Counted from the first letter of the stretch, positions 32,110 through 44,548 are shown. The stretch: 64,000 nt of DNA from Cryptomeria japonica (GCF_030272615.1 NC_081413.1:20958501-21022500); one strand, 5' to 3'. Numbers and translations: made by a program. Notes: a model not told the origin generated them from the letters alone.

Positions 32110-32793
32110 TTGATTGTAGGAATTTTTTTAATAGAAAACTAAACTATTGTCCCTAAGCCTTCCATCCCTATTGTGCTACCTACTTGTCAAGAGTAGCCTA
32201 CATAGAGTTATTTTGTTTGGAGACATTGGGATCACTTCCTTCTCTATTGCCCCTAATGTGCAGCTCCAGTTCACAATACAATATATTTGGGAAGGTGATT
32301 TTGAATTTTGAATGAGAGAGGGAAATCTTTGCAACCCAAAGAAATAGAATGTGAATGGGCAATTCTCAGTTAGTAGAATTTTGTGTGTGCAACAACATTG
32401 AATGTTTTTTGTTTTCTAAGCGATTCAGAGTTCGCAACAACATATATGTGTTAATTTGTTGAGTAGTGATTTCTCCAGGTGTGTGTAGAGCTCCAAGTGA
32501 GTAGTAGTTTTTAGGAGAGCTCTAAGAAGCTCAAAGTTTTTTAATGTTGTGGGAGCAGCTCCAAAATGCTACAAATAAGTTAGTAAATCATTTTCAATCA
32601 ATAGTTGGTATATTCTAAGTTTTTGTTTAATCTTTTGTAAGAGTTTCATTTCTAGTTTTAATACAAAGAAGAAAGTTGCATGTCTCCATTAATGTTTAAG
32701 TTTAATTTTGCATTTGCATTTCTAGCGATGGGCAACTAAGTTGCAATCTCAAGTTTACATGAGGATTTTAGATTATTTACATGGTATCAAGAT
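32110..32793 (+). mobile_element. 5' LTR end and PBS of the sense copia element
   Basis: The LTR ends at 32781 (GATTATTTACA), followed at 32782-32793 by TGGTATCAAGAT, a Met-tRNA PBS. The 5' boundary is not certain. The R/U5 part is rich in short GAGCTCCAAG/AGAAGCTC repeats. Confidence 0.5.
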
Positions 32794-32889
32794 TTGGGCC
32801 TTTTATATTTCTAACTTGGTATTAGGGCCATTTGGCCCTAAATCCTTGTGAGTTTAGGCATTTGTTTTCTTGTATGTTAATTTTTATTA

Positions 32890-33790
32890 TATAGAAGACA
32901 TGGTTAGAGATGAAAGAAAGAGATGGTAGCAACCACTGTCCTTTAATGGATAAAGTTATGATGTTTGCAAATGATTTGTGGGAGCTTGTGGTCAATGGGT
33001 TTGTTGATACAACTAATTCAGCTCAATTTGCAACACTCACAAAAAACTAGAAGACCGAGTTGAGAGAGGCAATGAGGAAAGATGATAAGGAATTGAGTTT
33101 GTTTGAAGAAGTCTTGACAAAGGAAGTATCTCCCAGAATAGAAACAACTAACTATGTTAAAGAAGCTTGAGGAATTCTCCAAACAAACTACAAAGGGAAA
33201 GATAAAGTCAGATTAATGAAGCTCCAGATGCTTTGAAGAGATTTTGAGTCTCTCCAAATAAAGACCATAGTGAGTCTATTTCAGAATTTCATATAAGAGT
33301 CTCTTTTGTTAAAAGAGTTAAGGAAAAATGGTGAAACCATGGAGGAACAAAGGATTGTTGAGAAAATATTCCATAGTTTACTCTCTAAGTTTTATTCAAT
33401 TATCATTATCATTGAAGAGGAAAATGACCTCTCTACTTTGACCATGGATAACCTAGTAGGTTCTCTTCAAAACCATAAGTAGTGCATAAATAGGTCTACT
33501 ACATATTCCCAAGAGCAAGACTTCAAAGCTCAAGCCAATGCAAAAGGCAAGGAGAGAAGAAATAATGGTGGATGGAGCTCAAGTGGCAGAGTTTATGGAA
33601 ACTTCAGACAAGGAAGTGTAGGAGGAGATAGCTTGGGATGAGGTCAAAGAAAAGAGGGACTGATCAACTCCCAAACTATCTATAGACAAGGAAAGAAGAA
33701 TAGTAGTTAAAATTAGATGTATGATAAAAGTAATGTTGAATTCTATTATTATCATAAATTTGGCCATTATGCTAGTGAGGGCTAGTAAAA
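32890..33790 (+). pseudogene. Copia gag, heavily mutated
   Basis: Translation in shifting frames shows LWELVVNGFVDTTNSAQ (gag N-terminal region), then a UBN2 stretch with EEQRIVEKIFHSLLSKF at about 33340-33400. A nucleocapsid remnant FYYYHKFGHYASEG follows at 33735-33780, in which the Cys pair is lost (Phe and Tyr) while Gly-His is kept. Many in-frame stops and shifts make it non-functional. It is in the Tnt1-like style of copia gag. Confidence 0.75.
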
Positions 33791-33889
33791 TAACAATAAT
33801 TAATCCAAGAAAAATTTAAATGAGGCTAATGTGAATGTGGCTGAAAGTAATTAGTCCACAAACTTCATAATGTGCAACATTGGTAAATA

Positions 33890-35040
33890 AAGCACCCCTA
33901 AGGTTTGGTATTTGGACAACAATTGCACTAACCACATGAGTGGTAATGAAGTTTTGTTGAAATATTTCATTGATAAAAATATTATGTGTAAGAGTTAAGA
34001 TGGGGAACAATGGAATAGTTCCAATTGTGGGCAAAGTATCTATTATTATTTTCACCAAGCAAGGTGAGAGGATGGATTTATAGAAAATGTTTATTTTGCC
34101 CCTAGTATAAAGTAAAACTTGATGAGTGTTGAATAGATGATCCAAAATATACAAAGTGCTGATGGAGAAAGGTGAATATGTTATTTTTGACAAAGATGGG
34201 AATAAGAAACTAGTTTCATCAATTCAAATGACAAAGAACCATATGTTTCCATTGGGGATAGAGACTTGTTTATCTTCTCAATCGGTGGTTGCACCTCCCA
34301 AGAAAGGAAAATGTAAAACAATGTAAAAATCAAGTCTCAAGAGAATCATTAAAGACCTCTCCAAGCTTTGATATCTTAGGTATAGACACTTAAGCTATAA
34401 TGGTTTGAATTTATTATCTAAGAAAAGAATGGTAAAAGTTTTTCCATGGATAGTATCACCTAGTAGCAAGAGTGAGACTTGCATTTTGGATAAGCAACAT
34501 AGGGAGCCCTTTCAATTGAGCAACACAAGAAGGGCAAGATCATCATATATCTAGTGTATACTAATTTGGTTAGCCCTATGAAAAACATATCCATTCACAA
34601 GAGGTAATATTATGACATTTATTGATAATGTCACCCATATGATATGGGTCTATTTTTTGTACCATAAGTCAGAAGATTTTAATGTTTTTGTTGTTTAAGG
34701 CCTAGACTAATAAGGAGAGTGGGCATGTTATCAAGGTCCTAATGTTAGATCATGGGTGATAGTATACATCCAATGCATTTGTGAATTTTTGCAAACAAAA
34801 TGGTATCAAGAAGGAGCTAACAACCAACTATACTCCCCAATAAAATGGAGTGGTTGAGAGGAAGAATAGAACAATTGTGGAGATGGAAAGGAGAATACTT
34901 AAAGAAAAGGGACCCCCATATGAATATTGGGGAGAGGCTATATAAATAGTTGTATATGTGATAAGGAGAAGTCCAAAAAAGATAGTTTGTGACAATGTTC
35001 CACAAGAGACATTTGACCTGAAACTCTAACATCAATAATT
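33890..35040 (+). pseudogene. Copia protease, GAG-pre-integrase and integrase remnants
   Basis: At 33901-33960 the frame reads VWYLDNNCTNHMSGN; the protease motif would be D-S-G, so the catalytic environment is changed to D-N-N. VYFAPSIK and LMSV follow, as expected. At 34370-34440 is the GAG-pre-integrase His region; by 34820-34960 the integrase C-terminal part is visible (GVVERKNRTIVEMERRIL, then PPYEYWGEA). The element stops at about 35040, before RT. Stops and frameshifts are frequent. Confidence 0.75.
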
Positions 35041-35044
35041 GTCA

Positions 35045-36319
35045 AAGCTCTTCTCAACTAACTGTTGCATGCCTTTTCAATAAATTTTTTCTACATATGA
35101 TTAACATCCACATCACATCATTTCAAATACATCCCATATATTTTTAAATATCAAGAGACATATTTACTCATCCTTATATACAAAGTGAAAGCATGAAAAC
35201 ATAGGAGGTTAGTTACACATGCAAAATGCATAAAACATAATGAAACATCTAAAACAACTAATCTTGTACCTTCCCAATCTCCTATGATTGAGATAGAAGT
35301 GGATGCGCCCTTGTTCCACTTGATTTTTTCCTTTGATGTCTTAATGCAGAGTTCTCCCCAATTGCTACAAAACAATGGTGGATATCTAAAGGGAGTAGAC
35401 TAATGAATTGGGTATTATGAGGATACTATTAATGAGTTGTGGGATGAAATGAGCATGATAAGGGTGCTATGAATGGATTTGGAGCACAAACTAGTGACAT
35501 AAGATTATAAATGAAGTGGATTGATTTGTGAAGGGAGGGGACTCCAATTTATATATTTTCAAATTTGGAATGTACATTTAAGATCAAAAGATGATGAAGG
35601 GCAATGATTAAATGTGAGAGGAGAGAACACGTGGGAGATCCAAGAGATTTTTCCATAAAGGCATTCCTTGTTTCCACACACCTCAAGGACATGGAGAAGA
35701 GAAACAAATTACACAATGAAAAGGAATAAGGAATTAAAAATTCCTTGGGAAGAGGACAATGGGGAGAATAAAGAAATTTTAAATTCCTTGGATAGACAAA
35801 AGTGGGTGGGATTTAAGGTTCTTGGGAGAAGTGGTCATTTTGTTTATGATATGTGGTTGACTCATTCCTAATCTTGGAGATTAGGATTGTGTGAATGATT
35901 AGTGAGGGTGATTTGGTTAGATAATGTGGGATTAGAATGCAAGTGGGAAAAGATGGAGGATGTGGCATGAGGAGAGAGAATGGGGGGAGGAATTTTAAAA
36001 TGAGGAAAATGATAATTAAGAATAGGCTTAGGTCGATTAGGCTTAATGAAGGGGATTGAATAGAAGGTTTGTAGGAACCAAGATATTAGTTAATTAATTG
36101 TGCATTAATTAACTAAGGTTGTGGATTAAATAGATTTTCATAAAAATGGAGATTTATATAATTAATTAATGGATTAATTATATGGTTGGGGATAAAATTA
36201 ATTAAATATAATTTAACCAATTTTAAGAAGACTGAGGACTAATACAATTAATACCATTAATTATGCGGGAAGAGATAAATTAATTAAATATTGATTTAAT
36301 TAAGTTTTAGGTGCCTACA
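35045..36319 (-). mobile_element. 3' LTR of an antisense Ty3 (gypsy) element
   Basis: The inner boundary is clear: on the minus strand a polypurine tract is followed by the LTR start TGTAGGCACCTAAAAC. The LTR is AT-rich with repeated TTAATTAATT blocks at 36080-36300. The far (left) end is not defined; the copia integrase at 35040 limits it. It resembles in style, but does not closely match, the Ty3 LTR at 60381-61514. Confidence 0.55.
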
Positions 36320-36335
36320 TCTTGCCCCTCTTTTA
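36320..36335 (-). promoter_or_regulatory. Polypurine tract of the Ty3 element
   Basis: On the minus strand TAAAAGAGGGGCAAGA lies immediately before the LTR start. It is a textbook plus-strand primer site for Ty3 elements. Confidence 0.75.
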
Positions 36336-37305
36336 TGTGGCACCAATGCATTGTTGACGAGTAAAAGAAGAAAAAGATGCCCCATCACAAAAAATGGAGC
36401 ATCATAGTTGGGATGTATAAAGGGATGCCCCCTCAAGAATTTAATTAAAAGATTATCAAAAAAAGAAGAATAGAGAGGAAAAGAGAGAAAAGAGGGAGAG
36501 GAAGAAAGTCGGGAAGAAGAAAGAAGTGAATAAAGACAATGAAGTAAACAATGGGTGCCGTAAGTTTGAAATAAGGGCATATATAAGCCACATGTGGCCC
36601 ATGGAAGGGTCACTTTCACATACCAAGTACACAAGTGATAGAGAGTAGAAAGCACACTGTCGATCTTTCTAGACCATATGCAGTGAGAAGAGTACATTAA
36701 ATGCTACCAGCGGCCAGTTGAGTATAGAGTGATGAGGACCATATCTTACCTCTATGTTTTAGTAGATATGTGTAATAAATGGAATTTAAATTCTAGGGTA
36801 ATAGGTAAAAAAGCTAGCAAGGGGTAGATGTCGATCACCAGTTCAACAGTTGTTCCCCTCCAGTAGTGTCTCCACCTAGAGAGCCACATCTATGTAGATG
36901 ATAAATGTCTATGTGGATAGGGGGTGCATGGATAGATGAATTTTATGTGAACAACGTCTACACTATGCTAGAAAGGGGGACTGGGGTGTAGTGCAACATC
37001 TTTGTGTATGGCACAATGTCTCTGCCTTGGGTTCAACATCTTCATCGAGACAAATGGAGTCTCCACCTAAGAGAGTCAAATAGGATAGTGGGAAAGGAGA
37101 TAAGGGGAAATGGAAAGAAAGGAGATGCCCTAGTAGGCATGGGAGAGCTAGAAAAGACTTGATAGGTATATGTGTGTTGGATGTAGGAGGTACTAGCTTC
37201 GATTGAGTATCAAGAGTACCAACCAACTACTATGGCATTGTGATAGAGATTGTGGTTTGTGGAGTGGATGGTGCCAATGGATCTATATATTTATTTATGG
37301 TATGA
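36336..37305 (-). mobile_element. 3' untranslated part of the Ty3 element
   Basis: About 970 bp between the PPT and the copia LTR at 37306. On the plus strand 36450-36540 is an A/G-only-like run. No protein is recognised; frames of 133 (36296-36697) and 87 codons (36963-37226) lack any known motif. It may belong to the Tat-type element at 47548-61514, split by the copia cluster, but the LTRs differ enough to leave this open. Confidence 0.4.
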
Positions 37306-38711
37306 TGAAAGAATAAGGATTCGGTCAACTACTAAGAGGGGGGTGAATCACTAGATAGAAAAAATGATAAACTTTCACCTTACTCAGAAACAACCTCTCA
37401 AAGTAAACTTTGAAACTGACAAGTTAAACCACTGAACTATAAATGCAATATCTCTGTCAGAATAAACTATCAAGATAAATCGGCTGACTATTACAACAGA
37501 TAGAAGTAAAAAACTCGAAACTCACAAACATCCAAATACTTTTACTTGACATAAGTAAAACCTTATTTCAGATCATTGCCCATTACCATAACTTATCAAA
37601 GTGGATTAAGTAGTTAAGCAATTCAACCATAGAAACATTCACCACTTGACACAATATTTTTGACATGGAAATCTAAATGGGAAAAACCATGGTGAGATGA
37701 GAATCACAAGATAACTATCTAAACACTTCTGAAGTTTGCCCTATTAGGAGCCAAGCCTGTTAAATCTTTCACAAAAGTTCATGTTAATAACATCACCTAT
37801 TAGGGACCACCCGGTTAAGGGATTGACTATAATGCCTTGTTAGAAGCAATACTCTATGAGGAGTAACCTTGGTAAAGGATTTAAAATCCAAGCTAATGGA
37901 CCACCTGGTTAGAGGACTTGAATAACACAAAGCTTGTTAGAGCTTACCCGGTTAGGGGATTTTACTGCTGTAATTGTTAAAAAACAACAGGACTTAGCTG
38001 ATCTGATAGAATAACACTACACTTGCTTGTGCAGATCCTTTTCATGCTCTTATCTTCTTTTACACAAATTACAGATACATCATCCAATTTGGAAACCACA
38101 CACTCAATTCAAATTTGCCAGCTCTCTAAAGAAAACAACTCATCGACCTTATAAAAAAATCAATTAGGTTGGTAACACAACAAAAACCTAACTCTCTCAT
38201 AGAGATTACAAACAAGTCGGTTTAGGTATGACCATTGGATTACATAACAATCTATGCACATCATTCAAGAAACCCTTGACCGCTCCTTGATCAAGTCTTC
38301 ATCGAGCTTAGTAACTTATCACGCACTTTGCATTACATGCAATATACTTTCTCATTCCCAAGATAAAAACATTAACTCAACTCGTCAAAAACACTTTGAA
38401 ACTCTTCCGCATACAATATACAAATATGTCATAATCATTACTGCTCATCATCAGATCATAAACCAATATAACCAATTCACCAAACTTAATCAGTTAGGGT
38501 TTATCAAAATAATAGGTGGGGTTTACTGGTTCAACTCTCCAATACTTAGCAATACCGGTTAACTCCACAAATTTACCTACCGGTTATAGTTGCCTTCACT
38601 AGCTCTTCCTACCGGTTACAAAAAAAACATTATAACAATAATATTACTGGTTAATTGACATCAATGACAACATAAAAAATCATTAATGCAATCTTCATGC
38701 AAATGCCAACA
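37306..38711 (-). mobile_element. 3' LTR of an antisense copia element
   Basis: On the minus strand it begins TGTTGGCATTTGC at 38711 and ends with TCTTTCA at 37306. The C-tract signature (plus strand AAGAGGGGGGTGAATCAC) is near 37334. Three TACCGGTT sites lie at 38553, 38578 and 38610, in the upstream part of the LTR. The LTR start is closely related to that at 46337. Confidence 0.75.
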
Positions 38712-38922
38712 ATCTCCCCCTTTGGCATTGATGGAAATACAAATATCAGTACCATTGATTATTGTGATTGTGAATAGGAATCTTGGTTTACATTTTATCA
38801 TGTTCTCTCCTTGTCTTCAACTAGTCTCTAGCTATAGATCTATCTTCTATCTATTAATAATACAATTTTGTCACCTCCAACAATCACATAGTTCTTCTCT
38901 CCCTTTGACAACAATGCCAAAT
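38712..38922 (-). promoter_or_regulatory. Two polypurine modules next to the copia LTR
   Basis: On the minus strand CCAAAGGGGGAGAT (38712-38725) abuts the LTR. A second module about 180 bp upstream at 38892-38922 reads TTGGCATTGTTGTCAAAGGG followed by AGAGAAG, a near-palindrome next to purines. The same pair occurs in the two sense copia elements at 44549-44758 and 46115-46336. Confidence 0.65.
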
Positions 38923-39103
38923 TGAAAGTAAAACATGCAATGTCAAACTCACTGATCAACATCAACAACCTCCAGCTTGATGCTCCCCCTATGGAATAAC
39001 TCCACTTCTATACCAATCCTGCTATAAAATTTTGCAAGTAACTTCGGGACTGATGTAATCTACATCATGCTCAATTGACCTCATGGAGGGGTACAACCCC
39101 TAG

Positions 39104-40018
39104 CTAACTTCTAAGATACTCAAAAGTAGTCTTAGGAAGAGTTTTGGTAAAGATATCTGCAAGCTGCTCCTTGGTAGAAACATGCTCCAACATCACATAT
39201 TTACTTTGTACTTTTTCCCTACAGAAATGATACTTCAATTCAATGTGCTTGGTTTGTGCATGCAAAACAGGGTTCTTCAACATATTTATAGCACTAGTAT
39301 TGTCACATAAGATCTTTATAGGTTTTGTAAACTTCATCTTGAAACCTTCCAAAATGTGCCTCATCCAGATAGCCTGGATATAATTCATATAAGAAGCAAC
39401 ATACTCAGCTTTAGCAGTAGACTGTGAAATACAACTCTGCTTCTTGCTACTCCATGAAACAAGTCTTCCTCCTAGAAAGAATGCTCCAGCAATTCTACTT
39501 TTCTTATCATCAATATTACCTACCCATTCTACATCTCTATACACCTTCAAGTCAAAGTTTACTTCATATGGATACCAAAATCCATAGTCAATGGTACCTT
39601 TCAAATATCTGAATATCCTCTCAGTTGCTATCAAATGTGTTTCCTTAGGATTCTTCTGAAATCTAGCAACTAGTCCAACTGCATGAGCTATATCTGGTCT
39701 ATTGTGATTAACATAGTTTAATTTTCTAATCATTGACCTGTACTCTTTTTCATCAACAGATGTGGCATCATCTTCTTTACACAACTTACAACTTGTAACC
39801 ATTGGTGTCCCAATTGGTTTACAGTCACTCATACTAAATTTCTTTAATACCTCTTTCACATACTTAGACTATGTAATGAAAATACCACTCTCCATTTGTT
39901 AGATTTGCAAACCTGTGAAATTTTTTATCTCTCCCACTAGAGACATTTCAAACTCACTTTTCATTTCATTTGCAAAGTCATTTCTCATGTCATCATTTCC
40001 TCCAAATATGATGATATT
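39104..40018 (-). pseudogene. Copia RT end and RNase H
   Basis: The 251-codon frame 39859-39104 is the best preserved coding stretch in the window. It carries the end of RT (MKEVLKKFSMSDCKPIGTPM, PDIAHAVGLVARF) and RNase H: YRDVEW where intact copia has D-x-D-W, STAKAEYVA, LCDNTSAI, HIELKYHF and KEQLADIFTK before the stop. Further RT sequence (FTGLQI) continues to about 40018 with stops. RNase H removes the RNA strand during reverse transcription. The rest of pol is missing, and a sense-strand frame begins right after the break. Confidence 0.9.
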
Positions 40019-40127
40019 CTTAAGTGATCAAGAGAAAGCAAAGGCATTCTAAGAGATTTCCAATAGTCATCTAAGAAGTGTTCAAGATCTTTCAAACTAG
40101 CTATCATTATCCAGGTATTCCTTTGAA

Positions 40128-41336
40128 ATGGCATCCAGCTCATTATTTGCCCCTACTTTTATTGTGAATCCTACTGTTCTTGAGGTTAAGGATAGGCTTA
40201 GACCTATTTTTAAGGAGTTTCCTCAAATAGAAAGGAAGGAAGACTCTTTTGGTACATTTTCGAGGGTTCTCAATGGCATCATGTGTGTGGAAGATGTCAA
40301 GGCATATATTCACTGGACCTTGGAGGATTTAGACACTAAGGAAATCAAGAATATATATCAATTTATGATACTAGGAAGCTTCGAAATAATCAAGTCGGAA
40401 TATCAAATCATTGAAAACCTAGGGTTAACCGGAATCCTATATATATCATAATTTGAGGAGGAAATGATCAGATATGTTCTAAGAAGGGTCCACAATGAAT
40501 TCATCTGGCTAGACTGACCTCACATGATCACTAAAGAAGCAATTCAGGCAGTCACTGACTTATCTAAAGTTGGCCAGGATCCAGGGAAGAAGATCTCCAA
40601 CACTAAGGTTGAAAACCTCACCGACACAACCCATGATGGAAGATTGATGCAGATCAACACCATAAAAGATTCAAATGTAAAATTTGCTAGCATGATCACT
40701 AGCTACAAGGTAACACAATCAGGTCAATTGAACTTTGTTTCCAGTTCATATATCCATGTTGCATATCAGATGATAAAGAATGATTGTAAATATGATTTAT
40801 GTGAATGGCTAAGAAATGAATTGATGATAAATCTTGGAAAAATAAAAGGAGTCAAGAAAGGGATATTTTGGTTTGGCAATCTTATTGTCTACTTAATGTT
40901 ATATTTCATGAATGAGCTATCGGGTTTGGGAAAGAAACGTTGGGCTCATGACATACCGGTAGGCATGCACATTAGAGATGCTATCACTAGTCTTGGTAGC
41001 AATAGGGATGAGAAGCTATGGGGCTTCTTCAAAATATTTCAATAGAACATGAGAATGAGGGAGAGGATCTCCAAACACATTGTGGAGAAATACTCCATTG
41101 AAATATGCTTCATGGTAAAAAATGATGAGACCCTCATGGAAGTAGTGGAACCAAGGACAATTTTGGTCACCAAACTGGGCTATAAAGTTGATGACAGCAT
41201 CTTAGAACTTTATGCTAAAATGCTTCTTGATGCTCCTTTGGATGACAAGACTAAACATTTTGGCACTGTAGAGGAGAAGGCTCTTGAAGTCAAAATTGGC
41301 TTCAATAAGAAAAATAGTCAAAATTGGCTTCAATAA
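40128..41336 (+). pseudogene. Copia-associated extra ORF, N-terminal half
   Basis: A single frame from ATG 40128 (MASSSLFAPTFIVNPTVLEV) runs to 41336 with in-frame stops near 40449, 40516 and 41043. It contains TSYKVTQSGQLNFVSSSYIH, LCEWLRNELM and FWFGNLIVYLMLYFMNE. I know no named domain for it. It lies upstream of a coiled-coil half, a PPT and a copia LTR on the same strand, the position of the additional or env-like ORF of Sireviruses. It might be a captured host gene, a structural protein or a relic env-like protein. It is broken by stops. Confidence 0.5.
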
Positions 41337-42385
41337 GAAAAATAGACAAAATGTGATTCAAAGGATAGATACAAAACTAGGTTATGGATCTAAATCGATA
41401 GATCAATCGAAAAAGGCAGCTGCAACAACTATAGTGAAAAGTGCTCCTGAGGTAAAGAGGCCAGCAACTTTCATTTCTCCTATCACTTCAGATTCTAATA
41501 TAGAGGATAATCAACCTCTTACATTCAGAAGGGTACAAAGGAAGAAAGCTGAAAAGCCTCCGGTAGACGAGAAAAAGGTGGAGCCAAGGAGGAAGCTAGT
41601 AAGAAAAGTAACAACAAGACCCACACCTCCAGAAAGGAAACCTACTCAGAAGAGGAAGCCTGCTCCATCTGCTCCTACAACCCCCAGCAAGAAGAAGAAA
41701 AAGAGAAATGAAGCAAGTGAATCTGGTAATGTTACCATCATCCCCCAATGACTTGTGCATAATTGATTGATGAGCTAACCAAAGATGGTATTTTGAAGAA
41801 TGTGTCAAACTTATATTAACATTTAGATGATAATGAGAAAAATAAAATGGAAGAAGCAATTTTGTTATATTTAGATACATATAAAAAGGCTTTGGTAGAA
41901 ATTTTGAAGGAAATTCCTTTATCTTTGTATAATAAATTGGATGTAAGAAGATTAGATGCAGTTAAGAGAGATATAGAGATTAAAGAAGTTGAAATTTTGA
42001 GTATGTGTGGTTCTATAAACAATGAGGAAATTAAAAAATGTATAGAAGTTGCCAATAGAACAATTTTTAGCAAGAAAGCCTGGCAAATAAGTTTAATGAT
42101 GGGTAGAGTCAATTAAATAATAAATGATACCTGAGATGGTTGGGAAAAATTCCTCCAAAAGAATCCTGATTTTCTTACTTCTCAAGAAGAATTTGCTAGG
42201 GCAACAAATCCCACCATTCCGGATAGATCTAAACGGAATGGAATTTTGGGAAGTTCAGATCTAATTTTGAATGAACTAGTAAATAATAACAATCTACAAA
42301 CTCCACCGGTAGATAAACCTAAAATTGATGAGAGTGTATAGGCTAAACCGATAGAGACAACATTTGTACTATCCAAGAAAGGTAA
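41284..42385 (+). pseudogene. Copia-associated extra ORF, basic middle part
   Basis: After a 28-bp tandem duplication at 41289-41344 shifts the frame, translation continues at 41284-41751 as a Lys/Pro/Arg-rich segment (KKAEKPPVDEKKVEPRRK, TPSKKKKKRNEASES). That segment looks like a nuclear localisation or nucleic-acid-binding region. A further frame at 41847-42116 is helix-rich (LDTYKKALVEILKEIPLSL). The reading is cut at 42386 by an antisense LTR and resumes near 43432. Confidence 0.5.
41289..41344. repeat. 28-bp tandem duplication causing a frameshift
   Basis: Two adjacent identical 28-bp units, 41289-41316 and 41317-41344, beginning GTCAAAATTGGCTTC. As 28 is not a multiple of three, it moves the extra ORF from one frame to another exactly where the two frames overlap. 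Confidence 0.92.
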
Positions 42386-43431
42386 TGTAACTTTTTAGGA
42401 ACCAAGAATGACAACTGAGAGGGGGGGTGAATCAGTTGTGAATTAGATGTCAATAAATTATAACCCAAAACCAATTAATCCAACTTGAAACTTAGTGTCG
42501 ATAAAACAAACTATAATGTTGATAAAACAGATTAACAGTTATAGCAGTGCCGGTATAACTTATGAAGAAAAACCATGGTATAATGATATGGAAACCCTGT
42601 AAGGGGAAAAACCACGGTGGGAAATCTTATCCATAATTAGATGATACTACTGCAGATAGTAAGTGTATACAAATGGGGTCTGCACATGTAGAAAGGCCAA
42701 CCGCCTAGAGCTCACTTGTCAATCACAAAATAGGAGTCACACTAACTACAATTGGATGGTTAAATCCAATAACAATGTACTGCTTCAATATAGCATCTTA
42801 AATGCTAGATTTAGTACCGGTTTAAGCTCTGAACATGAGTGCCAAACACCTTCATAACCTTTCTTCAACCTTCAAATATTGTCTGCGTGATTCACACAAG
42901 GATCTGCTTATTTTCACTCTTCAATGATCTTCAATATTCACACACACTCATAATGATGATCTTCAATAAGATCTTACAATCATTTATACAAAACCTAAGA
43001 CCATATGTTAAGGCCAGCTCACTAAAGATATTACAATTAAATAAATGACAAATAGTTCTTGATGTGATATAATATGTCGGCTCAATACATTTACAGATTA
43101 ACCAATCAATAAACCATTTCCAAAATGTGTCGTGCTGATATGGAATAGATATCATGTACTGGTCCATAACCTAGACTTATCTACCTATAAAGGCAAATAT
43201 GTGAGCTCGATTAGACTAATAAGCAAAACACCAAATCCAAACATCCAATCCATGTCTTTGACATTACCAAATGATCTCCAGATGATAACAAGTTATCATC
43301 ACTGTCGCTAAACCATATAACCTTTCAGTGAAGCATATACCAGTGACTATGCATAAGCCAATAACCATGCAATGTGTCAGTTCAACAATAAACCAATATA
43401 ACCATAGTGCCAAATCAACAATTTAGACCTC
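42386..43431 (-). mobile_element. Solo copia LTR inserted in the extra ORF
   Basis: The plus-strand left edge TGTAACTTTTTAGGAACCAAG aligns, through CAAGAATGACAACTGAGAGG, with the reverse complement of the LTR end at 45640-45664. The C-tract signature is at 42415-42435. The right edge is near 43420 (minus strand TGTTGATTTGGCAC) or up to 43431. No interior sequence accompanies it. A target duplication is uncertain; AAAGG at both sides is a candidate. Confidence 0.6.
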
Positions 43432-44481
43432 CAAAAGGATAAGTGTTGACATCAATGAAAAAACCAATGCAACACATGACGAAGTCATCCATAATACCAA
43501 CATAAATAATGTACATGTTACTGATAATATTGTGGATAATGATCCACCAGCAGTGACAACTACTATACCAAGTGTCAAAGCCACTGGTGCAAAAGAGGAT
43601 GAGATAAGGGATACACTAGAAAAGGAGAAGAATAAAAAGGAAAAGGAGACTAAACCCGCAAGTGATTCATCAGCAAAACTTTTGGCAATTGACACTTCTC
43701 AAGTTGAGAAGAAGTCCATCACAGAGATGAGTCCCACAAAACTAATAATGATGGCCGCTCAAAAGGTAATGAAGGAAGGATCTATAGACAAAGGAATAAT
43801 AGATTAGTCAATAAAATTTTTGCACAGACTGATTCCTGAGTGTATGATTGAAAATTAAGCAGGCCCTTTCGGTAAGCTTAAGTTACTAACAAAGCACATT
43901 TCTAAAAGCTTTCAATCATTATAGTAGATTTCTGATTGGCAAGCACTTGAAAGATTTACTTTGGCTCAGAGAGACTCTTTTGACAAAATCATTGAGATAG
44001 AAAAGAGGAAGATTGGAGAGAAAATTATACTTATTGAAAATTCTTTGAAACAATGCACTAACATCTACAAGGTGTGTTGTAATATAGAGATTCTTACAAC
44101 AAATGTAGATAAGAAAATAAAGGAGTTACAAGAAAATATTGCTAATATTGCTAATTCTTTTGATGGGCTAACTTCACTTACAACGTCCATTGATGGACAA
44201 ATTTTTGCTTATGAAAAGGAACGAGACAAGATTATTCAGAGAGAAAGGAGTATCAGAGGTTTGGTGAGTCCAAGATTGGATTCACTTGGTGTACATAAGA
44301 GTGAATGAATGGATATGCTTGCAAAGCCCACACCTGCAAATTTTATTGAAAAAGAAACACTTGCACATTTACTAAGTGGACTTGTATCCATATCTGAAAC
44401 ATTCAAAACCGGTTGGGATACCTACATAGAGTTACTTGAGAAAGCTTATCCAAAAATATTGAAATTGGTCAAGCTCCGGTA
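43432..44481 (+). pseudogene. Copia-associated extra ORF, coiled-coil C-terminal half
   Basis: One frame with stops at about 43805 and 44306 encodes ISVDINEKTNATHDEV, an acidic/Lys-rich stretch (EKEKNKKEKETKPASDSS), and a predicted coiled coil from 43961 (IEILTTNVDKKIKELQENI). A final segment (ETLAHLLSGLVSISETFKTG) ends at the stop near 44481. No membrane segment or signal peptide is evident in this half. Downstream come the PPT modules and LTR, so this is the last ORF of the element. Confidence 0.5.
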
Positions 44482-44548
44482 AAGTAATATGTAATTATTC
44501 ATTCTTTCACAAAGATCTCTAACAACTCTTTCAATTCTTTCACCAGTC

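Noticed and set aside
36080-36300. TTAATTAATT palindromes as a replication origin or matrix site
   Set aside because: They are typical of the AT-rich part of this Ty3 LTR type and recur in the LTR at 60381-61514.
40128-41336. Calling the extra ORF an envelope protein
   Set aside because: Position alone suggests it. I see no signal peptide, fusion peptide or clear membrane anchor, so I left it unnamed.
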